64,000 nt of DNA from CAYNMC01 sp964398365 (lineage in GTDB: Bacteria; Patescibacteriota; Microgenomatia; UBA1400; CAYNMC01), in the NCBI GenBank assembly GCA_964398365.1, contig CAYNMC010000021.1, forward strand, positions 1 through 64,000. The letters are read 5' to 3'. A program made the position numbers and the translations under genes. This document shows, one piece after another, positions 23,553 through 32,160 of the stretch. The notes under the pieces are model-generated. The model had not been told where the DNA came from. It did no database searches and was given only the letters and a program-made list of their open reading frames with translations. Position 1 is the stretch's first letter. The number at the start of each line of letters is the position of its first letter.

Positions 23553-25070
23553 ATGAAATTAACCATCATAAAAAATTGTTCCAAGAATCACTTGTTAATT
23601 CTTTTCGCGGTTTATTTTTTTATGCGAATGATGAATCTTTTATTGTTGCCAATTTTTAATGATGAAGGAATTTATTTAGATTGGGGTCAGCGGATGCTGG
23701 CCTCACCGGTTTATGCCTTTTATTCACTTTACGACGGCAAACAACCACTTTTAATGTGGCTTTTTGCCCTTGTTAATAAATTTATTTCTGATCCTCTTTT
23801 AGCGGGAAGGTTAGTTTCGGTAATAATGGGAAGTTTAAGCTTATGGGGGATTTATAAATTAAGTAAGAGTTTTTGGTCTTCTTTAATATATCTTATTTGC
23901 CCATTATTTATTTTTTTTGACAGACAAGCCTTAATGGAGAGTGCCATTGCTTGTGTTGGGGTTTGGTTGCTTTATTTTTTAATTAATTTTACGAAAACTA
24001 AGAAACGCTTTTGGGCAGCTGCCTTTGGTTTTTTGGCGGGATTGGGTATGTTTATTAAGTCAAGTGTCCTGATTTTTTTTCTTCTGGGCGTTATTTATTT
24101 AATTTATCTTTTATTGCTAAAAATTTTTTTAAAGAAAGAAATTTCATTAAAGGAAAATAGTCTCATTATCCAAGGCTTGTTGATCGTGATTTTTACTTCA
24201 TTTTTGGTACTCATACCTTTATTTTTACAACCTTTAGCCAAAAACATTATCCTCATGGGAGGAAGGTATAATTTAACTTTTTCAGAATTGCTTTCTTTCC
24301 CTTTAAATAAGTGGTGGTTAAATTTGAATGCCTTGCTTGAAATAAGTCTTTGGCATCTTTCGCCCCCTCTAATTTTTCTGGCAGTTATTGGCATACTTAA
24401 AACATTAAAAGAAAAAAACAAAAAGCAAAAAATTTTTTTATTCTGGTTTTTAGGCGGTTTGCTTATTGCTATTTTTACTGTTAGAAATTTTAATCCTCGT
24501 TATTTGTTGCCGTTCTTGATCCCAATTAGTTTTTTTTCTGCCGGCGGTTTGAGCTATCTTTTCAAATTTAAGAAATCTTTGGGTTATTTAAACTTGTTAA
24601 GTTTAGTTATTCCTGCAACTTTAAGTTTTTTGTTAATCTTTCAACCCTTAACTTATTTTAATTATTTAGATTATTTGACGCCTTCTTTTTCCCAAAAGCA
24701 TGAATATGTTACCGGTAATCCAGCTGGCTACGGTTTGGATGAAGTTCGTTCTTATTTGGCAGAAAAGATAAAAGAAGGACCGATTTATATTGGTATTCGT
24801 TTAGATGCCGGTAATCCAGAAAATGCTCTGATGGCTTATTATTTTCATCAGCCTTTAGCACAGGTAATATATTTTGATAAACAGTTGTTTAATCCTAATT
24901 TTCCTCTTGAAAAATTAACTTTAGATTATCCTTTATATTTTGTTAGCCGAAGCGAACACAGAGGCGGTATGGAGGCTTATTTAATAGAGGAAAAAAGGTT
25001 TTATAAACCAGAGGGAAAAAGTTTTTTTGGCGTTTATCATTTTATTAACAATTATCAGTTAAATAAATGA
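23553..25070 (+). CDS. PMT/GT39-like polytopic glycosyltransferase
   Basis: 505 aa, about ten hydrophobic segments. The first extracytoplasmic loop has LLPIFNDEGIYLDWGQRML, which supplies the acidic pair expected of lipid-phosphate-sugar-dependent GT-C enzymes (GT39/ArnT/GT83). The C-terminal 100 residues form a soluble extracytoplasmic domain. ATG 23553 lies 62 bases after the ABC ATPase. The gene overlaps miaB by 4 bases at its end. It probably glycosylates a protein or lipid at the outer face of the membrane; the acceptor is unknown. Confidence 0.8.
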   Translation: MKLTIIKNCSKNHLLILFAVYFFMRMMNLLLLPIFNDEGIYLDWGQRMLASPVYAFYSLYDGKQPLLMWLFALVNKFISDPLLAGRLVSVIMGSLSLWGIYKLSKSFWSSLIYLICPLFIFFDRQALMESAIACVGVWLLYFLINFTKTKKRFWAAAFGFLAGLGMFIKSSVLIFFLLGVIYLIYLLLLKIFLKKEISLKENSLIIQGLLIVIFTSFLVLIPLFLQPLAKNIILMGGRYNLTFSELLSFPLNKWWLNLNALLEISLWHLSPPLIFLAVIGILKTLKEKNKKQKIFLFWFLGGLLIAIFTVRNFNPRYLLPFLIPISFFSAGGLSYLFKFKKSLGYLNLLSLVIPATLSFLLIFQPLTYFNYLDYLTPSFSQKHEYVTGNPAGYGLDEVRSYLAEKIKEGPIYIGIRLDAGNPENALMAYYFHQPLAQVIYFDKQLFNPNFPLEKLTLDYPLYFVSRSEHRGGMEAYLIEEKRFYKPEGKSFFGVYHFINNYQLNK

Positions 25071-26131
25071 CTAAAAATTTAAACTATTTTATTATTACTT
25101 ATGGTTGTCAAATGAATAAAGCGGATTCGGAAAAAATTGCCGGCTGGTATGAAAGTCGGGGGTGGCAGAGGGCAGGAAAAATTAAAGAAGCGGATGAGAT
25201 TGTAGTTAATACTTGCTCGGTGAGACAATCGGCAGAGGATAGAGTATTTGGCCTTATAAACAATCTGAAAAATCTCAGATTTAAATCCCAAATCCGAAAA
25301 TCTTCAAAACCTAAAATTATTCTTACTGGTTGTATGCTAAGATATCCGCTTGCCGATTTAAAAAAGAAATTACCTGTTGTTGACGAATTCAAAAAAATTT
25401 CCGATTTTCAAGTTGAAAATCCTAAGCGAGGGTCCAAAATTCATGCCTGGGTGCCGATTATGGAGGGTTGTTCTCACTTTTGCACTTATTGCGTTGTTCC
25501 CTACGCTCGCGGTCCTGAAAGAAGTAGGCCCTTTAAAGAAATTGTTTGCGAAGTTGAGAAATTGGCTACGCGCGGTTATAAGCAGCTTACTTTACTGGGT
25601 CAAAATGTTAATTCATATGGAAAGGATTTGAAAACTTCAAAATTCAAAAACTCATTTGCTCTCCTCCTGCGAGTTTTACATGAAATTCCGGGAATTAAAA
25701 AAATTTCTTTTATTACTTCAAACCCTTGGGATTTAACTGACGAGATTATTCAAGCAATGAGCTTACCTAAAATTGATAGATATTTACATTTACCGGTTCA
25801 ATCAGGGGATGATGAAATTTTACGCCGTATGAATCGTCCCTATACGGCAAAGCAATATCTTGATTTAATCAAAAAAATCCGTCAAAAAATTCCCGATATT
25901 AAAATTGGCACCGATATTATTGTTGGTTTTCCTGGTGAAACCAAAAAACAGTTTCAGAATACGTTTGCTTTATGTAAGAAGGCGAAGTTTAGCGTAGCTT
26001 ATATTGCTAAATATTCTCCGCGGATTGGTACTCCTGCTTACAAGTTTAAAGACGACGTTCCTTATCAGGAGAAAAAAAGAAGATGGCAGATATTAGAAAA
26101 GTTAATTAATAAATCTCCAAAAATCAAGTAA
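25067..26131 (+). CDS. miaB: tRNA-2-methylthio-N6-dimethylallyladenosine synthase-like protein (no TRAM domain)
   Basis: Radical SAM methylthiotransferase acting on i6A37 of tRNA. The N-terminal UPF0004 domain has three cluster cysteines (YGCQMNKADS, VNTCSVRQSAEDR, LTGCM). The radical SAM motif is EGCSHFCTYCVVPYARGPERSRP, and QSGDDEILRRMNR and GTDIIVGFPGET follow. The protein is only 354 aa and stops just after the SAM barrel, so the C-terminal TRAM RNA-binding domain is missing. The N-terminal half contains a basic linker (FKSQIRKSSKPK) that looks inserted. miaA lies nearby, supporting the tRNA assignment. Confidence 0.85.
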   Translation: MTKNLNYFIITYGCQMNKADSEKIAGWYESRGWQRAGKIKEADEIVVNTCSVRQSAEDRVFGLINNLKNLRFKSQIRKSSKPKIILTGCMLRYPLADLKKKLPVVDEFKKISDFQVENPKRGSKIHAWVPIMEGCSHFCTYCVVPYARGPERSRPFKEIVCEVEKLATRGYKQLTLLGQNVNSYGKDLKTSKFKNSFALLLRVLHEIPGIKKISFITSNPWDLTDEIIQAMSLPKIDRYLHLPVQSGDDEILRRMNRPYTAKQYLDLIKKIRQKIPDIKIGTDIIVGFPGETKKQFQNTFALCKKAKFSVAYIAKYSPRIGTPAYKFKDDVPYQEKKRRWQILEKLINKSPKIK

Positions 26132-26588
26132 TCATTTGAATTAATTTTCTTGCAAATTTTTGGGCGGCTGCTAAATCTTCTTTATTTGGTCTTCCTTTGG
26201 CCAAGCCGCCAATAAGTTTATAAGGTCCGTAGGTGTCAAAACCGCGACAGCTGAAGTCACCAATTACCTTAAAACCCTTTTGCTTTAATTTTTTGATTAA
26301 ACTTTGATTATAAATTTTCAAACCAGCACCACTGGTAGAAAAAACGAAGGCAAAAGGATAATTAGTTTTGGGTAAGGAATCAATGAAGTTTAATAAACTT
26401 TGGTGAAATTTACCAAAATAAATCCCGGAGCCAAAACCGATTAGATCATAATTTTTTAAGTTTTGAGATTTAATTTTTTCAGGTTTGACTAATTTTGCTT
26501 TTAAGACTTTACTGATGGCTTTGCCTATTTTTTGGGTGTTTTGGTGGTGAATTGATTGGTAAATTATTAAGGTTTTCACCAGAATCAT
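26124..26588 (-). CDS. Flavodoxin-family protein
   Basis: 154 aa alpha/beta flavoprotein. IIYQSIHHQNTQKIGKAI is the FMN phosphate loop (S-x-x-x-x-N-T type), and IGFGSGIYFGKFH and STSGAGLKIYNQSLIKKLKQKGF are the other FMN-contact loops. It belongs to the subgroup annotated flavodoxin or flavodoxin domain-containing protein. It is convergent with and overlaps the end of miaB by 8 bases and is divergent from miaA by 20 bases, so it sits exactly between the two tRNA-modification genes. Supplying electrons to MiaB is possible. Confidence 0.85.
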   Translation of the reverse strand: MILVKTLIIYQSIHHQNTQKIGKAISKVLKAKLVKPEKIKSQNLKNYDLIGFGSGIYFGKFHQSLLNFIDSLPKTNYPFAFVFSTSGAGLKIYNQSLIKKLKQKGFKVIGDFSCRGFDTYGPYKLIGGLAKGRPNKEDLAAAQKFARKLIQMIT

Positions 26589-26608
26589 TATAATATAAAG
26601 AAGAAAAG

Positions 26609-27604
26609 ATGAATAGACTTTTAGTTATTGGCGGCCCTACGGCAGTGGGTAAGACTGCCTTGGGAATTAAACTGGCTAAGAAATTTAAAGGAGAGATTAT
26701 TTCGGCAGATAGCAAGCAGGTCTATCGTTATATGAATATTGGTACGGGTAAGGATATTGCCGAAAATTCAATTTTCAATTTTATCGCGGCAAATAAACTA
26801 GACAATCATTGCCCAATTAAGAATTATGTAATTGGTTATTATTTGCTTGATGGTATTCCGGTTTGGTTATTAGATGTTTGTAAACCAGATCAGGAATTTT
26901 CTGTTGCCCATTTTGTAAAATTTGCTATAAAAGTAGTTAAAAATATCTGGGAGAGAGGAAAATTAGCAATTGTGGTGGGGGGAACGGGATTTTGGATCAA
27001 AGCTTTGCTCGACGGTGTTGACTCAATGGGTATTCCGCCTGATTGGCAGTTAAGGGAGGAATTAAAGCATTTAGGAACTGAGAAACTGAGAGAAATTTTG
27101 CATGAGTTAAATCCTCAGCGGTTAGAGAAAATGAACCGTTCAGATCAACATAATCCCAGACGTTTAATAAGAGCGATAGAAATCAGCAAAGAACAATCAC
27201 TGAAAATTAAAAAAAATTACCCCGAAAAATTAAAAATTGATAAACTCCTCATGATTAGCCTTAAAACTAAAGATCCTCAATCTTTATACAAAAAAATTGA
27301 TAAGAGAGTGGTAAAAAGAATTAAACAAGGTGTCATCAAAGAAATAGAAGGTTTACTTAAGAAAGGCTATTCTTGGAAATTACCGGCTTTTAGCGCGGCG
27401 GGTTATGGCGTGTGGCAGGACTATTTTAAAAAGAAAAAAAGTCTAGCGGAAACTTGTCGACGATGGCAACTTCAGGAACATGGTTTGGCGCGACGACAGT
27501 TAACTTTTTTTAAAAAAGATAAAAGAATTAAATGGTTTCAGGTTGATCAACCCTATTACCGACAAATTGAAAAGTTAGTAAAGCAATGGTATAGTGGAAA
27601 ATAG
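26609..27604 (+). CDS. miaA: tRNA dimethylallyltransferase
   Basis: Transfers a dimethylallyl group to N6 of A37 in tRNAs reading UNN codons, giving the substrate of MiaB. GGPTAVGKTALGIKLAKKF is the P-loop, SADSKQVYRYMNIGTGK the tRNA/prenyl-diphosphate site, VVGGTGFWIKALLDG the middle motif, and RRLIRAIEI the hinge. A perfect TATAAT (26589-26594) is 14 bases upstream. 331 aa, slightly longer than usual because of an insert at about residues 50-75. Confidence 0.93.
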   Translation: MNRLLVIGGPTAVGKTALGIKLAKKFKGEIISADSKQVYRYMNIGTGKDIAENSIFNFIAANKLDNHCPIKNYVIGYYLLDGIPVWLLDVCKPDQEFSVAHFVKFAIKVVKNIWERGKLAIVVGGTGFWIKALLDGVDSMGIPPDWQLREELKHLGTEKLREILHELNPQRLEKMNRSDQHNPRRLIRAIEISKEQSLKIKKNYPEKLKIDKLLMISLKTKDPQSLYKKIDKRVVKRIKQGVIKEIEGLLKKGYSWKLPAFSAAGYGVWQDYFKKKKSLAETCRRWQLQEHGLARRQLTFFKKDKRIKWFQVDQPYYRQIEKLVKQWYSGK

Positions 27605-27607
27605 TAT

Positions 27608-28585
27608 ATGGAAAGGATTGAAATTTCTTACAGAACGATTATATTTACGATTCTTTTTTTAATCTTTTTATGGCTTTTATATCAGATAAGAATGATACTT
27701 TTATTACTTTTTATCGTTTTAATTTTAACAGCCGCTTTAGATCCGGTTGTTGATGCTTTGGAAAAATTAAGGATATCCCGTTCTTTGGCAATTTTAATAA
27801 TTTATTTGGTGATAATTAGTGCTATTGCAGGACTCATTTATTTAGCAATTCCACCAATGGTTGAACAAAGTACTAACTTTTTTAATTCCGTGCCGCAGAT
27901 TTTAAAACAAATAGGTTTGGCGGACAGCGTAAGCCCCAATATGTTTTTACCAGAACTAACTTCAATTCCCGGGAGTATTTTTAGGTTTCTTTTAGGCGCC
28001 TTTTCCAATCTTTTAGGCATCTTTAGCGTTCTTGTTTTGACCTTTTATTTTCTGATGGAAAAAAAGAACTTGCCAAAGTATCTTCACTTTTTATTTGCCA
28101 ATAAACTGAAAGAAGAAAAAGCACAGGATATTCTTTTAAAAATAGAAAAAAGCATTGGCGGTTGGGTAAGAGGGGAGCTTTTTTTAATGCTAATTATAGG
28201 CTTGCTATCTTATGCGGGGTTTCGTCTCCTTGGCTTAGATTATGCCGTTGCCTTAGCAATTTTGGCAGGATTTCTAGAGCTTGTGCCTAATATCGGCCCG
28301 ACAATTGCGGCGATTCCCGCGGTTTTGGTGGGTTTATCAATGTCACCGATTTTGGCAGTGGGAACTTTATGTTTAGCAATTATCATTCAGCAATTTGAAA
28401 ATAATATTATTGTTCCTCAGGTAATGAAATATGTGGTTGGTCTTAATCCGATCGTGACGATTATTTGTTTGCTGATTGGTTTTAAACTTGGAGGAGCCGG
28501 CGGGGCAATTTTAGCAATTCCCTTATTTTTAATTTTGAGGATTTTAATTGAAGAACTTTATCTTCTTAAGAAAAAGTCAATATGA
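27608..28585 (+). CDS. AI-2E family (PerM-like) membrane transporter
   Basis: 325 aa with about seven or eight membrane helices. PNIGPTIAAIPAVLVGL and FENNIIVPQVMKYVVGLNPIVTIICLLIG, near residues 225-295, are the signature of the AI-2E/PerM family. The family includes Na+/H+ antiporters and the TqsA exporter; the substrate here is unknown. It starts 3 bases after miaA, so the two are co-transcribed. It ends just before the RNase P RNA on the opposite strand. Confidence 0.88.
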   Translation: MERIEISYRTIIFTILFLIFLWLLYQIRMILLLLFIVLILTAALDPVVDALEKLRISRSLAILIIYLVIISAIAGLIYLAIPPMVEQSTNFFNSVPQILKQIGLADSVSPNMFLPELTSIPGSIFRFLLGAFSNLLGIFSVLVLTFYFLMEKKNLPKYLHFLFANKLKEEKAQDILLKIEKSIGGWVRGELFLMLIIGLLSYAGFRLLGLDYAVALAILAGFLELVPNIGPTIAAIPAVLVGLSMSPILAVGTLCLAIIIQQFENNIIVPQVMKYVVGLNPIVTIICLLIGFKLGGAGGAILAIPLFLILRILIEELYLLKKKSI

Positions 28586-28587
28586 AA

Positions 28588-28976
28588 AGGGGAAGTTCAT
28601 AAGCCAGATTCTGTTTATGGTGACATTTCTCTTTGCCTTCAAACCTTAGTTCCTACTTTACCTTAATAGGCAAAGTTCAGGGAAGCGTCTTGTTAAGGAA
28701 CTTTTCGGAAGTTGCTGCAGGGCGGGTTACCTCCCGCCACTTTAGGCGAGTTCCCCTATGGGGACTTTTCACTCTTACCCCGCCTAAAACGGCGGGGCAG
28801 ACTTGGTCTCTGTGGTCCTATTCGATCCCCGCTGAAAAGCGGGGAGTCCACCACTTTAGGTGAACCACCTTGCTTCCTGCAGTCTGGACTTTCCTCCCTG
28901 TCAAAATTTTGATGTTTACTTGGTTGGTTACCATCTTTCATCAAAATTTTTCAGGGCGTCACCTTGAACTTCCCCC
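28588..28976 (-). ncRNA. rnpB: RNase P RNA
   Basis: Catalytic RNA of RNase P. On the minus strand the ends GGGGGAAGTTC and GAACTTCCCC pair as helix P1. GAGGAAAGTCCAGACT (from 28896 back to 28881) is the universal 5' P4 strand, and the ATAAACAGAATCTGGCTTAT stretch near the 3' end is the conserved 3' region. Short protein-like frames here are artefacts. A -10 (TAAAAT) lies 6 bases before the 5' end. Confidence 0.95.
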
Positions 28977-28982
28977 ACGCTT

Positions 28983-28988
28983 ATTTTA
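28983..28988 (-). promoter_or_regulatory. -10 element of rnpB
   Basis: TGG followed by TAAAAT on the minus strand, 6 bases before the predicted 5' end of RNase P RNA. It gives the promoter-to-start distance against which other genes can be judged. Confidence 0.65.
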
Positions 28989-29060
28989 CCAGATATAGCT
29001 TGTAATTTAAAGCTGCTTATTGTTAAACTTAAGAAAAGAGTTAAAGAAAGGAGGTGAAAA

Positions 29061-29759
29061 ATGTCAAATATTTATGATTGGCAGACTGCTTTTAGTGAAG
29101 CAACCTTGACTGTTCTACAGACAATTTTTACCTTTTTGCCCACCTTTTTCGCGTCAGTTTTGATTTTTATTATTGGTTTATTTCTGGCAAGATTTCTAAA
29201 GAAACTGACAGTGCGTTTTCTTACGAGTTTAAAATTAACTAGGCTTTTCCAGATGACTGGTTTGGAGAAATTTTTAACTAAAGCCGAGATTAAAATCAAA
29301 ATAGAAGAAATTCTTGGCAACTTGGTAAAATGGCTAATTATTTTTGTTTTTTTTATTACAGCTGTTAATATTTTAGGCTTACAGAGTGTTTCGGTGGTTT
29401 TAAACAGTATTTTGGGAGCAGTACCGCGTATTCTTTCAGCCGCCTTTATTTTGACAGCTGGTGTTTTGTTGGCTGGTTTAATAGAAAGTTTAGTTAAAGG
29501 TTCGGTGGCCCAGTTAGATTTGAAACTAGGACGAGTTGCCGGGAAGTTCGCCAGTTACTTGGTGGTTATTTTTGCCATTTTAGCGGCAATTAATGAATTG
29601 GGAATTGCCCAGTCGTTGATTAATACTTTATTTATAGGGGTGGTAGCCATGCTTGCTTTAGGTTTTGGTTTGGCTATAGGTTTGGGAGCTAAAGATTTGG
29701 TGGCTAAGATTTTGAATGAATGGTATGAAAAATTAAAAGAAGAAATTAGAAAAAAATAA
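29061..29759 (+). CDS. Mechanosensitive-channel-like protein (TM_helix family)
   Basis: 232 aa with four or five hydrophobic segments. Repeated glycine-rich helices (LGAVPRILSAAFILTAGVLLAGLIE and VVAMLALGFGLAIGLGAKDLVAKIL) match the conserved TM helix family related to the pore of MscS channels. The soluble beta and vestibule domains of MscS are missing. AAAGGAGGTG precedes the ATG, and an extended -10 (TGT, TAAACT at 29024-29029) with TTGTAA upstream probably drives it. Confidence 0.8.
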   Translation: MSNIYDWQTAFSEATLTVLQTIFTFLPTFFASVLIFIIGLFLARFLKKLTVRFLTSLKLTRLFQMTGLEKFLTKAEIKIKIEEILGNLVKWLIIFVFFITAVNILGLQSVSVVLNSILGAVPRILSAAFILTAGVLLAGLIESLVKGSVAQLDLKLGRVAGKFASYLVVIFAILAAINELGIAQSLINTLFIGVVAMLALGFGLAIGLGAKDLVAKILNEWYEKLKEEIRKK

Positions 29760-29769
29760 ACTAGCCAAG

Positions 29770-31296
29770 ATGCTTGCCAAAGTGATTTCTGGTGCGATCG
29801 TGGGTTTGGAAGGCATTCCCGTAGAAGTAGAGGTAGATATTAGCCCTCAAAGTTTACCATCCTTCACGATTGTTGGTTTACCAGGAAAAGCGGTTGAAGA
29901 GGCCAAAGAACGTATTCGTTCCGCCCTAAAAAACGCGGGGGCGGATTTTCCTACCCATAGAATTACGATTAACCTTACGCCTGCCGATTTACCTAAAGAA
30001 GGGCCGGCCTACGACTTACCTATGGCTTTAGGAATTTTAATTGCTTCTGGTCAAATCCAAGCAGATTTAAAAAAAACATTGGTTTTAGGTGAGTTATCTT
30101 TAGATGGTTCCCTGCGTCATACTAATGGGGTTTTACCTTTAGCTTTATTAGCCAAACAACTTGGTTTTGAAAATATTTTCTTGCCAGCAAACAACGCTTT
30201 GGAGGCAGCCGTGCTTACGGGTTTAAACATTTACCCGGTGGTTTCTTTATTACAATTATTACACCATTTCCATGGCATTAAAAAAATTGAAACCCAAAAA
30301 CATCTTGATTTTAACGAGTTGAGATCTGAACAGATTTTTGAATTTGATATTGGTGAGATTATTGGTCAGGAGCAGGCTAAAAGAGCCTTGGAAATTGCTG
30401 CTGCCGGTGGTCATAATTTACTCATGATCGGACCACCAGGTGCAGGAAAGACAATGCTTGCAAGGGCCCTACCTTCAATCTTACCGAGTCTGACAGAAGA
30501 GGAGGCGCTTGAGGTAACCAAAATTTATTCGATTACCGGTAATTTGCCACCTCACACTTCACTTATTAAATATCGTCCTTTTCGTAGTCCCCATCACACA
30601 ATTTCTCGGATTGGTTTAACTGGTGGAGGTTCAAAGCCTAATCCTGGAGAAATTTCTTTGGCTCATCGAGGAGTTTTATTTTTGGATGAATTTCCAGAGT
30701 TTCCCAGGGGAGTTCTCGAAGCTTTGAGACAACCTATGGAAGATGGGGTGGTCCAAATCTCTAGAGCTGCCGGTACCATGACTTTTCCTTCAAAATTTAT
30801 CTTGGTGGCAGCTTCTAATCCTTGTCCTTGTGGTTATTTGGGGAGCCAAAAAAGAGCCTGTACTTGTCTGCCAGGACAGGTAATCCGTTATCGCAAAAGG
30901 ATTTCTGGTCCGATTTTAGACAGGATTGATATTCACTTGGTGGTGCCGGAGGTGAAGGTTGAAAAATTAAGTGATTGGCAAAAAAAGACAGAAAAGAGTA
31001 AAACAGTAAGGGAAAGGGTCCAAAAAGCCCGAGATAAACAAAGTCAAAGATTTAAAGGTACCCCCTTAGTTTGTAATGCAGAAATGAGTACAAAAGAGAT
31101 AAAAAGATATTGCCCTCTAACTAGCGATTCCTTAAACTTGTTACAGTTAGCCATGGAAAAAATGAATTTTTCAGCAAGAGCCTATTATCGAATTATTAAA
31201 GTAGCTCGAACCATTGCTGATTTGGCTGGTGACGAAGAAATTAAAAGTGTGCACATTGCCGAAGCTGTTCAATATCGCCAATTAAAGGAGGAATAA
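29770..31296 (+). CDS. YifB/ComM family Mg-chelatase-like AAA+ ATPase
   Basis: 508 aa. An N-terminal Lon-protease-like fold (SGAIVGLEGIPVEVEVDIS, then ERIRSALKNAGADFP) precedes the AAA+ module with GPPGAGKTMLARALPSILP as Walker A, LFLDEFPEF as Walker B, and a zinc-like CPCGYLGSQKRACTC segment. The C-terminal helical domain ends in SARAYYRIIKVARTIADLAG. ComM relatives are helicases that help branch migration during natural transformation. The type IV pilus genes further along the window make that role attractive. Confidence 0.93.
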   Translation: MLAKVISGAIVGLEGIPVEVEVDISPQSLPSFTIVGLPGKAVEEAKERIRSALKNAGADFPTHRITINLTPADLPKEGPAYDLPMALGILIASGQIQADLKKTLVLGELSLDGSLRHTNGVLPLALLAKQLGFENIFLPANNALEAAVLTGLNIYPVVSLLQLLHHFHGIKKIETQKHLDFNELRSEQIFEFDIGEIIGQEQAKRALEIAAAGGHNLLMIGPPGAGKTMLARALPSILPSLTEEEALEVTKIYSITGNLPPHTSLIKYRPFRSPHHTISRIGLTGGGSKPNPGEISLAHRGVLFLDEFPEFPRGVLEALRQPMEDGVVQISRAAGTMTFPSKFILVAASNPCPCGYLGSQKRACTCLPGQVIRYRKRISGPILDRIDIHLVVPEVKVEKLSDWQKKTEKSKTVRERVQKARDKQSQRFKGTPLVCNAEMSTKEIKRYCPLTSDSLNLLQLAMEKMNFSARAYYRIIKVARTIADLAGDEEIKSVHIAEAVQYRQLKEE

Positions 31297-32160
31297 ATGT
31301 TAAGAAAAGCTGTTGTGGCTGGCTTTTTTTATCCCAAGGATAAAAATAAATTAATTTGGCAACTTAATAATTTTTTTTCTAAAACCAAAGTTTTAACAAC
31401 AGCAAAATCTCTTTCTTTTTTACTCGTGCCTCATGCGGGTTATGAATATTCTGGTCAGACGGCGGCGTGGGGATTTAAACAACTCGAAAGTCAATTTGAA
31501 AGGAAAAAGAAAGGAGAGTTAAAAATTATTCTTGTTGGAGTTTCTCATCGTCACTGGTTTAAAAAAATAGCAGTTTATAATCGCGGAAGCTGGGAAACAC
31601 CTCTCGGTAAGGTTCCTATCGAAGAAAAACTGGCTAAAAATCTAATTGTAGGGAGTAATTTTCTTGAAGCTAATCTTTTAGTTCATCAAGATGAGCATTC
31701 TTTAGAAGTTCAACTGCCATTTTTACAACATATTTTAGGTGAGTTTAAATTCGTACCAATTCTTTTAAGTCAGGTAGATAAAGCAGTTTTGAAGGAATTG
31801 GCTGCGGCAATTGCCCGCAATTTTGATGAAAGAACTTTCCTGGTGATTTCTACTGATTTAGCTCATTATCCTTCCTTTGAATTGGCTAACAAGGTAGATA
31901 GGACAACCATTGAATTAATTCTTAAAGGAAAGATTGATAAATTTACTTTATGGGTTGAACAGAGTGAAAGAGGAGAGATCGAGGGCGTAGAAACGGCAGC
32001 CTGTGGTAAATCGGCAGTAATTTTAGGTTTACGATTAGCTAAGATTTTAAATATTGATGAAATTAAACTGCTTCACTATGAAAATTCTGGCAAAGTCACC
32101 GGTGATTATGCAAGAGTAGTAGGCTATGCTGCCATTGGTTTTTATAAAAATGATCAGTAA
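31297..32160 (+). CDS. amrB: AmmeMemoRadiSam system protein B (Memo-like)
   Basis: 287 aa Memo-family protein related to non-haem iron dioxygenases. The conserved PHAGYEYSGQTAAW, GVSHRHWF and ETAACGKSAV supply the His, His and Cys that line the metal pocket in human MEMO1. STDLAHYPSFE is another family block. It starts right after the YifB stop codon and overlaps the AMMECR1-like gene by 11 bases. Its biochemical role in bacteria is not settled. Confidence 0.9.
   Translation: MLRKAVVAGFFYPKDKNKLIWQLNNFFSKTKVLTTAKSLSFLLVPHAGYEYSGQTAAWGFKQLESQFERKKKGELKIILVGVSHRHWFKKIAVYNRGSWETPLGKVPIEEKLAKNLIVGSNFLEANLLVHQDEHSLEVQLPFLQHILGEFKFVPILLSQVDKAVLKELAAAIARNFDERTFLVISTDLAHYPSFELANKVDRTTIELILKGKIDKFTLWVEQSERGEIEGVETAACGKSAVILGLRLAKILNIDEIKLLHYENSGKVTGDYARVVGYAAIGFYKNDQ

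Noticed and set aside
23483..23659. A 58-codon frame overlapping the ends of the ABC ATPase and the PMT-like gene
   Set aside because: It overlaps the PMT-like start by over 100 bases, is basic with no clear membrane helix, and matches no permease pattern I know; treated as a shadow frame.
24104..24421. A 105-codon minus-strand frame inside the PMT-like gene
   Set aside because: It is antisense to hydrophobic codons and shows no recognisable motif.
28633..28944. Three short frames on both strands
   Set aside because: They lie wholly within RNase P RNA, whose conserved helices are clear.
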